Notes: a model not told the origin generated them from the letters alone. Counted from the stretch's first letter, positions 1-7,842 are shown. The stretch: 43,069 nt of DNA from Peptostreptococcaceae bacterium (GCA_016650175.1 JAENWG010000009.1:1-43069); one strand, 5' to 3'. Program-made: numbers and translations.

Positions 1-585
1 ATGAAATCTTTAAAAGGAACAAAAACAGCAGAAAATTTAATGAAATCGTTTGCCGGAGAGTCTCAGGCAAGGATGAGGTATACATATTATTCGTCAAAGG
101 CAAAGAAAGATGGATATGTGCAAATTTCTAATATCTTTATGGAAACAGCAGAAAATGAAAAGGAACATGCAAAAAGATTTTTTAAATTTTTAAGTGAAAG
201 TTTAGAAGGCGAAACTGTACAAATAAGTGCTGAATTTCCTGTAGCATTAGGAGATACAAAGTCAAATTTATTTGCAGCAGCTGAAGGAGAGCAAGAAGAG
301 TGGACAGATCTTTATCCAAGCTTTGCAGACACAGCTGAGGAAGAAGGATTTGGCGATATTGCATATGTATGGAGAGAGATAGCTGAAGTAGAAGAACGTC
401 ATGAACTTAGATACAGAAAATTATTGGCAAATATTGAAAACGATTCAGTATTTGAAAAAGATGAAGACGTAGAATGGAAATGTAATAACTGTGGTTATAT
501 ACATAAAGGCAAAATAGCTCCAGAGAGATGCCCAGCGTGTAATCATCCACAAGATCATTTCGAAGTATTTCATGAGACTTATTAA
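1..585 (+). CDS. rbr: Rubrerythrin
   Basis: Rubrerythrin, a cytoplasmic non-haem diiron peroxidase that reduces hydrogen peroxide in anaerobes. The 194-residue protein has the usual order: an N-terminal four-helix ferritin-like domain with diiron ligands of the type seen at E20, E53 and H56 and in the later [13 protein letters not shown] helix, then a C-terminal rubredoxin-like domain with CxxC pairs at C161/C164 and C177/C180. The start [13 protein letters not shown] is the normal family start, so the gene is complete although the window opens exactly on its ATG and its promoter is not visible. A strong hairpin terminator follows, so it is transcribed separately from the hexokinase gene downstream. 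Confidence 0.97.
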   Translation: MKSLKGTKTAENLMKSFAGESQARMRYTYYSSKAKKDGYVQISNIFMETAENEKEHAKRFFKFLSESLEGETVQISAEFPVALGDTKSNLFAAAEGEQEEWTDLYPSFADTAEEEGFGDIAYVWREIAEVEERHELRYRKLLANIENDSVFEKDEDVEWKCNNCGYIHKGKIAPERCPACNHPQDHFEVFHETY

Positions 586-625
586 GGTAAATAAATCGAT
601 GTGAAATAGTATCTAAACCTAAAGC

Positions 626-662
626 AAACCCCTAATGCGAAAGCGTCTTTAGGGGTTTTACT
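626..662 (+). terminator. Rho-independent terminator after rubrerythrin
   Basis: A 10-bp stem (AAACCCCTAA at 626-635 pairing with TTAGGGGTTT at 649-658) encloses a smaller GCGAAAGC hairpin and is followed by a short T-rich stretch. It sits 41 bases after the rubrerythrin stop. Confidence 0.85.
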
Positions 663-890
663 GGTTCACCCAGCATGGGTATAATATTAAGGGTGAAAGT
701 TCCATGTGCAGAAGTGGTTGAAATATAAAGTACATAGTCAAAGGCAAGGGTGTCTATCGTGAGGTAGAAGCTGAAAAAAGAATTAGATACATCTCTGGCC
801 TGACAAACAGAAATTAGATATAAGGCGAGGTCAGTGGATAAAATTGCTTAACAAATTAAAGTCCAACAATACTAATAACGGGCAAACCAC
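661..890 (+). mobile_element. Remnant of the 5' part of a group II intron (no reverse transcriptase)
   Basis: The stretch has the look of bacterial group II intron domain I: a CAGCATGGGTAT segment, the typical GGGTGAAAGT block at 691-700, the GGTGTCTATCGTGAGGTAGAA segment near 748-769, and TGACAAACAGAAAT followed by ATATAAGGC. This is recognised by memory of such introns, not by alignment. No maturase/reverse transcriptase gene and no recognisable domain V follow, so it is a truncated, immobile fragment. It explains most of the otherwise empty interval between rubrerythrin and the hexokinase gene. The 3' limit is approximate. Confidence 0.6.
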
Positions 891-994
891 TAGAAGTAGT
901 AGAATTTGAATAAGAAAAACCTTTGAATTTCGAAATCCAGAGGGTTATATTTGTCTTATTACATTTATTCGTTGGAAAAAATGTAATAAAACAC

Positions 995-1021
995 ATAATT
1001 ACGTTGCTAAAAATGTAATTA
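995..1021. promoter_or_regulatory. Inverted repeat upstream of the hexokinase gene
   Basis: ATAATTAC (995-1002) and GTAATTAT (1014-1021) form a perfect 8-bp inverted repeat with a 12-base spacer, 53 bases before the hexokinase ATG. It could be an operator; no regulator is nearby. The AT-rich composition makes chance likely enough to keep confidence low. Confidence 0.25.
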
Positions 1022-1074
1022 TGCTATATACATGGAATGCATAACAAATAATCTTTAGTTGAAGAGGTAAGAAA

Positions 1075-2379
1075 ATGACTGAATTTGAAAAAACTAAATC
1101 AGATAATATTAATATAAGCGAAGCTGCTCTTTTTTTAGAGCGGAATCATTTTATTTATTATGATATTGACTTTGACAAAGAGGTTAAAAGCTTTATACAT
1201 GAGATGGAGGTAGGGCTAAAAGGCGATGGAATGCTTCCTATGATACCTACTTATATCAATGGTGATTTAACTACTGTTGCAAATAAAAAAGTTATTACAG
1301 CTGATATTGGTGGTACTAATTTACGTATTGCGATAGTAGAAATAAAAGACAATGACACTGTAGTTTCAAATATTTATAAATCAAGATTACCTGGAATAGA
1401 CAAAGAAATTAATTTTGATACATTTATTGATGTTTTGGCAACTAGCATAATACCATATCTTAAGTATTCAAATATGATTGCTTTTTCATTTGCCCATCAA
1501 GTTAAACATAACTCAAAACTTGATGGTTATGTTATTGACTTATCAAAGGAACTAAGAATCGAAGGAATAAAAGGAAAACCTTTGGCGTATAGTTTAAAGA
1601 GCTGTTTGGCTGAACATGGATACAAAGATGTTGAAGTAGTTTTAATAAACGATACAGTAGGTGTTGCTGGTTCTATGATGCACATATCTGATGAATTCTC
1701 TAGCTTTTTAGGAGTAGTAATGGGGACTGGTGTAAACAGTGCTTATTTAGAAGATTGCAAAAACATTGAAAAGATTAGCGATTCAAAGAATGATACGATG
1801 TTTATTAATACTGAATCAGCAAATTTCATCCCAAGTTTTTTGAGTGATTTTGATAAAGAATATATTACATTTACAAAAAGGCCAAATGCTGCAATTATGG
1901 AAAAAATGGTAGCAGGAAGATATCTTGGAGAGCTATTTTACTTTATTGTTAAAAAAGCTTGTGAAGCTGGTTTGTTTTCAGAAGAATTCAAAAATGGCAT
2001 CAAAGAATACGATAGTATTGATACAAAGCAGATGAGCACATTTTATGCAGATGTAAATGCAGAGAATATATATAGTGAGTTATGTAAGAATGAAAAAGAT
2101 AAAGAAGTTTTATCTTTTATTTGTGAAAAGCTAATTCATAGAGCTGCGAATCTAATAGCTATAATGATAATATCAATTGCTAAAAAAGCAGTGAAAAAAG
2201 ATGATAAGCCAGTATGCTGTATAATTGAAGGCACAACTTACTATGGTTTAAAAGGATTTGACGAGATGGTCAAGTCTGCTGTAAATAAAAATTCTAAGGA
2301 ACTAGAGATAAAAATATATAGCGTTGAAGATGCGGCGCTAAAAGGTATAGGAAACATTGGAATCAGTCTATTAAAATAA
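1075..2379 (+). CDS. Hexokinase of the eukaryotic-type family
   Basis: Predicted ATP-dependent sugar kinase. The 434-residue protein carries the actin-like ATPase blocks in the form found in eukaryotic-type hexokinases: ADIGGTNLRI (phosphate-1, 76-85), a FSFAHQ block (137-142) where yeast hexokinase has FSYPxxQ, NDTVG (192-196) with the probable catalytic base D193, and MGTGVNSAYLE (216-226) matching the family GTGxNxxYxE motif. The later NTESANF (245-251) corresponds to the NxExGxF sugar-binding block, in altered form. Length is close to a single hexokinase unit. AGAGGT lies before the ATG. The gene stands alone between an intron scar and an acetyltransferase pseudogene. The altered sugar-binding residues leave the substrate open. 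Confidence 0.85.
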   Translation: MTEFEKTKSDNINISEAALFLERNHFIYYDIDFDKEVKSFIHEMEVGLKGDGMLPMIPTYINGDLTTVANKKVITADIGGTNLRIAIVEIKDNDTVVSNIYKSRLPGIDKEINFDTFIDVLATSIIPYLKYSNMIAFSFAHQVKHNSKLDGYVIDLSKELRIEGIKGKPLAYSLKSCLAEHGYKDVEVVLINDTVGVAGSMMHISDEFSSFLGVVMGTGVNSAYLEDCKNIEKISDSKNDTMFINTESANFIPSFLSDFDKEYITFTKRPNAAIMEKMVAGRYLGELFYFIVKKACEAGLFSEEFKNGIKEYDSIDTKQMSTFYADVNAENIYSELCKNEKDKEVLSFICEKLIHRAANLIAIMIISIAKKAVKKDDKPVCCIIEGTTYYGLKGFDEMVKSAVNKNSKELEIKIYSVEDAALKGIGNIGISLLK

Positions 2380-2464
2380 ATATATTTAAATCATCGCACA
2401 AATAATAATTTTGGATTAATATTGATAACGTTACTAAATTTTATTATTGGGAGGTTATACGATA

Positions 2465-2950
2465 ATGGATTATAATATCCGTAAGATGGAAAAATCCGAA
2501 TAGGTATTATTAGAAGATTTTCTATATGAAGCGATTTTTGTACCAAAAGGGTATACAAAAGAAATCCCAAGGTCGATAATATATAATGCTAATTTGTGGA
2601 TTGGAATAGATAAGTTTGGGGAGTATGATGATGATTATTGTCTTGTTGCCGAAATAGAAAATAAAGTTATAGGAGCGGTCTGGGTACGAATAGTTAATCA
2701 GTACGGACACATTGATAATGATACACCTTCTTTTTCGATTTCACTTTATCCTGAATATAGAAATAACGGAATAGGAACTGCTTTGATGCTAGCTATGCTT
2801 AAATATCTAACAGATAAAGGATAACAAAGAGCATCACTGTCAGTACAAAAAGATAACTTTGCGTTAAAAATGTACAAAAAAGCTGGATTTAAAATAGTGG
2901 ATGAAACAGAAGAAGAATTTGTTATGGTTAATGTACTAAAAGATAACTAA
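2465..2950 (+). pseudogene. GNAT-family N-acetyltransferase pseudogene (two in-frame stops)
   Basis: A GNAT acetyltransferase reads in one frame from ATG 2465 (GGGAGG upstream) to TAA 2948-2950, about 161 codons, which is a full family length. It is broken by TAG at 2501-2503 and TAA at 2822-2824. The acetyl-CoA loop is visible as YPEYRNNGIGTAL, and the C-terminal SLSVQKDNFALKMYKKAGF block, typical of GNATs, lies beyond the second stop in the same frame. From memory of relatives, both stops fall where tyrosine is common (KSE-Y-xLL and KG-Y-xR), so each may be one base change from TAT/TAC. There is no frameshift, which suggests recent inactivation. Confidence 0.8.
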
Positions 2951-2965
2951 ATATGAAGTAAAATT

Positions 2966-3002
2966 AGTCCTTAGAATCTATTTTCTAAGGACTGATTTTT
3001 TA
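2966..3002 (+). terminator. Rho-independent terminator
   Basis: AGTCCTTAGAA (2966-2976) pairs with TTCTAAGGACT (2983-2993) over a 6-base loop and is followed by GATTTTTTAA. It ends the acetyltransferase pseudogene transcript. Confidence 0.88.
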
Positions 3003-3059
3003 AATTTCGAATATTAAGTGTTAAATAGGGCCACTTGGCTCAGATTTTATACCTCTTAC

Positions 3060-3108
3060 CTTAAATGGATTTACAAATTAACATTGGTAATGATATAATC
3101 CATTTAAG
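3060..3108 (+). promoter_or_regulatory. Promoter bracketed by an 11-bp perfect inverted repeat
   Basis: TTTACA (3070-3075), an 18-bp spacer and TATAAT (3094-3099) form a sigma-A type promoter. CTTAAATGGAT (3060-3070) and its exact reverse complement ATCCATTTAAG (3098-3108) enclose it, overlapping the -35 and the -10. This suggests a repressor or autoregulatory site for the LytTR-LiaF pair; LytTR proteins usually bind direct repeats, so the binder is uncertain. Confidence 0.65.
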
Positions 3109-3125
3109 CTCCAAGGAGAGAAAGA

Positions 3126-3584
3126 ATGAAGATAAAGATCGAAATTGATGAAAAATTAAATGAAGAAGAAGTGGTCATCAAATGTAAAGAGATGGATGAT
3201 GATATAGTTGCTTTGCAACAAAGTATTGCATCTACTGTGCTCCGTAAGGAAAAGTTTACGGTATACAAAAAAGACCGGGAATACTATATTAAAATAGAGG
3301 ATATCTTATTCTTTGAAACAGAGGGAAGTCGAATAAAAGTACATACTAAAAATGATATGTATGAAACGGATTTAAAGCTTTATGAGCTTGAAGAACTATT
3401 ACCAGGGCATTTTATGAGAGTATCTAAATCAGGGATAGTTAATATGAATCATATTTATTCCGTAAGTAAAAATTTAACATCATCAAGCGTACTGGAATTT
3501 TATGAAACTAATAAGCAAATATATGTATCAAGACATTACTATAGACCGCTAAAGAATAAGTTAGAAGAAATGAGGGGAAAATAA
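3126..3584 (+). CDS. LytTR-domain transcriptional regulator
   Basis: A 152-residue DNA-binding regulator. Residues ~45-150 are a LytTR domain (KKDREYYIKIEDILFFETEG, then FMRVSKSGIVNMNHI and a final YVSRHYYRPLKNKL). The N-terminal ~40 residues are short and charged with no receiver domain, so this is the stand-alone LytTR type, commonly found next to small membrane proteins in Firmicutes. Its stop overlaps the start of the LiaF-like gene by one base, so the two are translationally coupled and probably act together in a cell-envelope response. AGGAGAGA precedes the ATG. Confidence 0.92.
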   Translation: MKIKIEIDEKLNEEEVVIKCKEMDDDIVALQQSIASTVLRKEKFTVYKKDREYYIKIEDILFFETEGSRIKVHTKNDMYETDLKLYELEELLPGHFMRVSKSGIVNMNHIYSVSKNLTSSSVLEFYETNKQIYVSRHYYRPLKNKLEEMRGK

Positions 3585-4270
3585 TGAAATCAAACAAAAT
3601 ATTTTGGGCATCCTTTTTTATAATCGCTGCCGTATTACTATTACTAAGTCAAGTAGGTTATTTAGGAGGAGTTGGATTTCCTAGTATAATACTCACAATA
3701 CTTATAGTAGCTATTGCAATAAAGAGTTTAGCAACACGAAACGTATCAGTGCTAATGTTTTCAATAGCATTTTTATGTATCATATATTCTGAGACGTTAG
3801 GCTTAGAGAGTATAACTCCTGGACCAGTATTAGGAGCAGCATTACTACTTAGTATTGGCTTGTCAATGCTAATAAAACCAAGACATAAAAAAAGTCATAG
3901 ATATGATAACTTTACTGAAAGCGTAGAAAAAGAAAGTGGTAGTAATATATATTGCGATACACAGTTTTCTTCTACAATAAAGTATGTAGATTCTGATGAT
4001 TTTCAGCATGCTAATATTAACTGTAAATTCGGAGGAGTAAAAATCTACTTTGATAGAGCTCAAGTTAAAAGTGGAGAAGCAGAAATAACTGTTGATTTAT
4101 CATTTGGTGGTGTGGAGATGTATGTACCAAAAGAATGGATTATTGAAAACAACTTAAATGCTTTTGCAGGAGGCGTGGAAGAAAAGAATAGACACATTCC
4201 TTCAGGTGATGTTAAGGTTAACTTAAACGGTAACATTAACTTCGCAGGAATAACGATAATATATGTTTAA
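3584..4270 (+). CDS. LiaF-like membrane protein
   Basis: A 228-residue protein with about four hydrophobic segments in residues 7-98 and a soluble C-terminal domain (~135-228) rich in repeated FGGVxxY units (CKFGGVKIYFD, SFGGVEMYVP, NFAGITIIYV), the beta-strand pattern of the LiaF/VraT C-terminal domain. In LiaFSR systems such proteins restrain envelope-stress signalling. Here the partner is a LytTR regulator instead of a two-component system, with a one-base TAATG overlap. The likely role is membrane sensing or inhibition of that regulator; this is inference from family and coupling. Confidence 0.85.
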   Translation: MKSNKIFWASFFIIAAVLLLLSQVGYLGGVGFPSIILTILIVAIAIKSLATRNVSVLMFSIAFLCIIYSETLGLESITPGPVLGAALLLSIGLSMLIKPRHKKSHRYDNFTESVEKESGSNIYCDTQFSSTIKYVDSDDFQHANINCKFGGVKIYFDRAQVKSGEAEITVDLSFGGVEMYVPKEWIIENNLNAFAGGVEEKNRHIPSGDVKVNLNGNINFAGITIIYV

Positions 4271-4309
4271 GTATGAAGATAATTTATAAAATATGATTTT
4301 AGTTTTAAT

Positions 4310-4347
4310 GGGAGATTCTCAATTTACAAATGGGAATCTCCTTTTAT
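4310..4347 (+). terminator. Probable terminator after the LytTR-LiaF pair
   Basis: GGAGATTC (4311-4318) pairs with GAATCTCC (4334-4341) over a 15-base loop, followed by TTTTAT. It lies 40 bases after the LiaF-like stop. Confidence 0.7.
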
Positions 4348-4447
4348 ATTTGATCTATGATAAATTGCATTTCACCTATGGAAAGTCGCTTACAAAACGG
4401 GATTCTGATTTGCAAAAGGTTATTCTTAGCATACAAACGGGAATCTA
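4323..4447. repeat. Three degenerate direct repeats, possible IS21-type end
   Basis: The motif TACAAA-(A/T/C)-GGGA(A/T)TCT recurs at about 4325-4340, 4391-4406 and 4432-4446. Spaced short direct repeats of this kind mark the ends of IS21-like elements, and no transposase gene is near, so this may be a scar. The first copy also forms part of the terminator stem. The rest of the 4348-4579 interval shows nothing else I can name. Confidence 0.35.
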
Positions 4448-4579
4448 GTTTTACAATTGACCCTAATTGACCTTTACGATTGACTACGCAATTTACATTT
4501 GTCTAAATTGATATTAGAAAATCAGATTATTGCAAAAATGTGGTTTTTGTTACAATAAACATTTTAACAAAAATATATA

Positions 4580-4609
4580 TTGACAAAGCAAGCAGGCTAG
4601 ATGTAAAAT
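4580..4609 (+). promoter_or_regulatory. Promoter of the gcvPA-like cluster
   Basis: TTGACA (4580-4585), an 18-bp spacer and TAAAAT (4604-4609). It is the best promoter match in the interval and lies about 160 bases before the gcvPA-like start, leaving a leader that contains a short open reading frame and a hairpin. Confidence 0.65.
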
Positions 4610-4686
4610 CAAAATAACATATATTAAATGTGCAATAAATTTAAAAAAATGTAATAAAATGTAATAAAATAAAAGGAGGTCGTAAA

Positions 4687-4731
4687 ATGCTATCTGATTA
4701 TACAAAAGCTTTGAAGGAAATAATTATCTAG
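4687..4731 (+). CDS. Possible 14-residue leader peptide
   Basis: ATG at 4687 is preceded by an excellent AAAAGGAGGT ribosome site with good spacing, and reads MLSDYTKALKEIII then TAG. It is followed by a perfect hairpin at 4736-4752 and a second strong ribosome site for the gcvPA-like gene. The layout resembles a translated leader, but the peptide has no run of a single amino acid that would indicate classic attenuation. It could instead be the surviving first codons of a deleted gene. Confidence 0.4.
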   Translation: MLSDYTKALKEIII

Positions 4732-4735
4732 TGGG

Positions 4736-4752
4736 ACTGAACTCGGTTCAGT
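4736..4752 (+). promoter_or_regulatory. Hairpin before the gcvPA-like ribosome site
   Basis: ACTGAAC (4736-4742) pairs with GTTCAGT (4746-4752) over a TCG loop. It starts four bases after the leader stop and ends just before the AAAAGGAGGG ribosome site, so ribosomes on the leader could affect it. There is no T-run, so it is not a terminator. Confidence 0.45.
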
Positions 4753-4770
4753 GAAAAGGAGGGAAACTTA

Positions 4771-6159
4771 ATGACTAAAAAACGTAATATTGTATATCCA
4801 TATATTCCAAATTCAGTACCTGAGATTAAAAGAGAAATGTTAGATGAATTAGGAATGGATAGTGTTGAAGACATTTATAAGGAAATACCTGATCGCCTAA
4901 GGTTTAAAGGAAAAATGAATCTTCCTGCGCCTATTCTTTCAGAGGCCAGACTTCAAAGGCATGTAGAAAAAGTTCTATCTAAAAACAATAATTGTAAAGG
5001 ATATATTAGTTTTTTAGGTGGTGGAACTTGGAATCATTATGTTCCTGCTGTTTGCGATACTATTGGCGGTAGAGATGAAATTCTTACTTCGTATGTGGGG
5101 GAAGCATTTTCCGACCACGGGAAATTTCAAATACTATTTGAAAGTTCAAGCATGCTTGGAGATTTAACTGGATTTGATGCTTGTAATACACCTACTTATG
5201 ATTGGGCAAATGCCATAGCTATTGTATCTAGAATGGCATCAAGAACCACTGGCAGAAAAGAGATACTAGTTTCGGAAGTAACTGGTCCAGAAAGGAAACT
5301 AGTAAATCAAAACTATTGTAAACCCGATATAAATGTTGTTGAGATAAAGTTTGACTATGAAAACATGTGTTTAGATTTAGATGATTTACGAAGCAAAATT
5401 TCTGATAAGACTGCATGTGTGTATTTCGAAAATCCATCTTATTTAGGTTTCATAGAAACACAAGCTGAAGAAATTGTGAAAATTGCGCATGAAAAAGGAG
5501 CATTGGTAGCTGTTGGTGTTGATCCAACTTCGTTAGGCGTATTAGAGGCTCCAGGTGATTATGGTGCTGATTATGCACTTGGAGAACTTCAACCTTTAGG
5601 GATTCATATGTCGTATGGAGGCGGTCTAGGTGGATTTATAGCATGTAGAGATGAAGCAAAATTTGTAGCTGAGTATCCTTCATTACTATTTGGTGTATTA
5701 CCAACTACAAGGAAAGGAGAGTATGGTTTTGGTCAAGTTGCTTTCGAAAGAACTTCTTATGGATCTAGGGAAAAAGGGAAGGACTTTATAGGAACTTGTT
5801 CAGCTCTACATGGTATGGTAGCTGCAGTTTATTTAGCATTAATGGGTCCACAGGGTATGATAGATCTTGGAAGCGGTATAATGCAAAGAGTTGATTATGC
5901 TAAAAAAGAATTAGCTAAGATTAGCGGTATTAAGATATATGAAGGATTTAACTTTAAAGAGTTTGTAGTTAACTTCGATGATTATGGGCTTTTGGTTAAT
6001 GAAATTAACAATAAATTACTTCAAAGATCTATTTTTGGAGGTATCGATCTTAGTGAAGATTTCTCTGTCTTAGGTAATAGTGCATTATATGCTATTACAG
6101 AAATGTTAACAAAAGAAGATATAGACGAATTAGTAAATGCGCTTAAGGAGATACAATGA
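4771..6159 (+). CDS. gcvPA: GcvPA-like (glycine dehydrogenase subunit 1 family), divergent
   Basis: Subunit 1 of a split, PLP-dependent GcvP-type decarboxylase. The 462-residue length and the opening YIPNSVPEIKREMLDELG match GcvPA, as do GELQPLGIHMSYGGGLGGF and CSALHGMVAAVYLALMG in place of the usual C-terminal blocks. It departs from canonical GcvPA where that protein reads TAYTPYQPEISQG: here residues 107-118 read TSYVGEAFSDHG, and FEYQTMI is FESSSML. These blocks line the active site in GcvP. With no gcvT or gcvH in the cluster, glycine may not be the substrate. It pairs with the GcvPB-like gene 41 bases downstream and has a strong AAAAGGAGGG ribosome site. Confidence 0.85.
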   Translation: MTKKRNIVYPYIPNSVPEIKREMLDELGMDSVEDIYKEIPDRLRFKGKMNLPAPILSEARLQRHVEKVLSKNNNCKGYISFLGGGTWNHYVPAVCDTIGGRDEILTSYVGEAFSDHGKFQILFESSSMLGDLTGFDACNTPTYDWANAIAIVSRMASRTTGRKEILVSEVTGPERKLVNQNYCKPDINVVEIKFDYENMCLDLDDLRSKISDKTACVYFENPSYLGFIETQAEEIVKIAHEKGALVAVGVDPTSLGVLEAPGDYGADYALGELQPLGIHMSYGGGLGGFIACRDEAKFVAEYPSLLFGVLPTTRKGEYGFGQVAFERTSYGSREKGKDFIGTCSALHGMVAAVYLALMGPQGMIDLGSGIMQRVDYAKKELAKISGIKIYEGFNFKEFVVNFDDYGLLVNEINNKLLQRSIFGGIDLSEDFSVLGNSALYAITEMLTKEDIDELVNALKEIQ

Positions 6160-6200
6160 TACACTATTTATTAAATATAATACTGAAAGGAGCAATATAG

Positions 6201-7784
6201 ATGAGTAAAGCATATATAAGAAAAAATTTCCATGAAGCTCGTTGGGATGAACCTATGATTTATGAACTTTCTACTCGTAAAACGAGAGGAATTTTAGTTC
6301 CAGAAGTAGAGGACGAAATAATTGCAGAGGTTGGAGATGTAGCCTCTTATTTACCAGAAAACGTAAAGAGAAAAACTCCGCTTTTATTACCTGAGGTTGA
6401 TCAGAAACATGTATTAGCACATTATATCCATTTAACACAAGAAACAATGGGTGCAAATGTAAGCAATGATCTTAGTGAGGGAACCTGTACTATGAAATAC
6501 AATCCAAGATTGAATGAAGCCTTATCCCTTAATAATAATTTTGCTGAGTTGCATCCTTCTCAAGATATTGAAACTGTACAAGGTATACTTGAGATATTTT
6601 ATAAATTTGAAGATATAATGAAAGAAATTTCTGGGATGGATAAGTTTTCTTTTCAACCAGGTGGAGGTAACCAAGCAGTATATTGCGCTGCTTCAGTAAT
6701 GAGAGCATATCATGAATCAAGAAATGATACAAAGCGAGATACAATTATTACAACAATTTTCTCACACCCTTGCGATGCAGCTGCACCAGCAACAGCAGGA
6801 TATAAGGTAATTACATTATATCCGGATGAAAAAGGAGTTCCAGATTATGAAGCTCTTAAGGTAGCAGTTGAAAACATTGGTGATCATTTAGCAGGTATTT
6901 TTATGACTAATCCAGAAGATATCGGTATTTATAATTCTAATGTAGATAGATTTTCAGAATTAGTTCATTCAGTTGGAGGCTTATGCTATTATGATCAAGC
7001 TAATGCTAATGCATTCTTAGGAGTTGTTAGGGCAAGGGAAGCAGGCTTTGACATGTGTCATTTTAATGTACACAAAACATTTGGAACTCCTCATGGAGGA
7101 GAGGGACCAGCATGTGGTGCTTTTGGTTGCCGCGAGTTTTTAAATAAATTCTTACCTAAGCCTACAGTAGAATTCGATGGTAAAAAATACTATTTAGATT
7201 TTGATAGACCTGAGAGCATAGGAAAAGTTAGGGCTTATTTCGGATCTTCTGGTGTAATTTTAAGAGCCTATAGTTGGACAATGATGCATGGCGCAGAGGG
7301 ATTAAAAGAAGTTGCAGCTGTATCAGTTATTAACAATAACTACCTTGAAAAATTGCTATTATCTATAAAAGGTTGTGGCGAGGCGTACCTAGGTAATGGA
7401 ATTACTAGACAAGAACAGTGTAGATATTCTTGGGAAGAGCTTTTCCAAGATACAGGTGTAGGAACAGATGATATAAATAAGAGAATTAATGATTATGGCA
7501 TCCCATGGTATTGGGCTTCTCATCATCCTTGGGTTATTCCACAACCAATGACTCTAGAACCGTGTGAAACCTATAGCAAGTGTGATTTAGAGGAATATTT
7601 TGAGACACTTAAAATAGTAGCTGAAGAAGCATATACCAATCCTGAAATAGTCTTAAGTGCACCACATAGAAGCGCATCTCATGATATAGCTAATCCAGAA
7701 GACCTTAATGATCCAGCAAAATGGGCTTTAACTTGGAGAGCTTTCTTAAAAAAACATGGGGATCAATATGTAAAAGTTAAATAA
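6201..7784 (+). CDS. gcvPB: GcvPB-like (glycine dehydrogenase subunit 2 family), divergent
   Basis: Subunit 2 of the same PLP enzyme, 527 residues. The Schiff-base lysine is K292 in FNVHKTFGTPHGGEGP and the PLP-contacting aspartate is D265 in YYDQANANA. CTMKYNPRLNE and LHPSQDIETVQG are conserved with canonical GcvPB. Active-site blocks differ: LQPAAGAHGE is FQPGGGNQAV (150-160), SAHGTNPASAAMAGY is FSHPCDAAAPATAGY (187-201), and the segment before CTMKYNP reads VSNDLSEG where GcvPB has a xFYPLGS block. Such changes in both subunits point to altered substrate or acceptor. AAAGGAG precedes the start. Followed by a long hairpin and then the kinase gene. Confidence 0.87.
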   Translation: MSKAYIRKNFHEARWDEPMIYELSTRKTRGILVPEVEDEIIAEVGDVASYLPENVKRKTPLLLPEVDQKHVLAHYIHLTQETMGANVSNDLSEGTCTMKYNPRLNEALSLNNNFAELHPSQDIETVQGILEIFYKFEDIMKEISGMDKFSFQPGGGNQAVYCAASVMRAYHESRNDTKRDTIITTIFSHPCDAAAPATAGYKVITLYPDEKGVPDYEALKVAVENIGDHLAGIFMTNPEDIGIYNSNVDRFSELVHSVGGLCYYDQANANAFLGVVRAREAGFDMCHFNVHKTFGTPHGGEGPACGAFGCREFLNKFLPKPTVEFDGKKYYLDFDRPESIGKVRAYFGSSGVILRAYSWTMMHGAEGLKEVAAVSVINNNYLEKLLLSIKGCGEAYLGNGITRQEQCRYSWEELFQDTGVGTDDINKRINDYGIPWYWASHHPWVIPQPMTLEPCETYSKCDLEEYFETLKIVAEEAYTNPEIVLSAPHRSASHDIANPEDLNDPAKWALTWRAFLKKHGDQYVKVK

Positions 7785-7797
7785 TTAATAAGTTAAT

Positions 7798-7842
7798 CCC
7801 TTAACCTATAGTTGGATTGTTAAAGTGATTATAGGTTAAGGG
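7798..7842 (+). promoter_or_regulatory. 13-bp intercistronic hairpin
   Basis: CCCTTAACCTATA (7798-7810) is exactly complementary to TATAGGTTAAGGG (7830-7842), with a 19-base loop and no T-run. Between gcvPB and the kinase it could stabilise the upstream mRNA or partly terminate transcription. Confidence 0.6.

Noticed and set aside
2465-2950. Genetic-code change reading TAG/TAA as tyrosine
   Set aside because: Other genes in the window end normally with TAA, TAG or TGA, so general reassignment is ruled out; only local suppression remains possible.
3060-3108. Invertible promoter switch
   Set aside because: The segment between the arms is only 27 bases, too short for usual site-specific inversion, and no invertase gene is present.
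4271-4770. Glycine riboswitch upstream of the gcvPA-like gene
   Set aside because: The conserved glycine-aptamer blocks are not visible in this leader; only a short reading frame and a simple hairpin are present. This also fits a non-glycine substrate.
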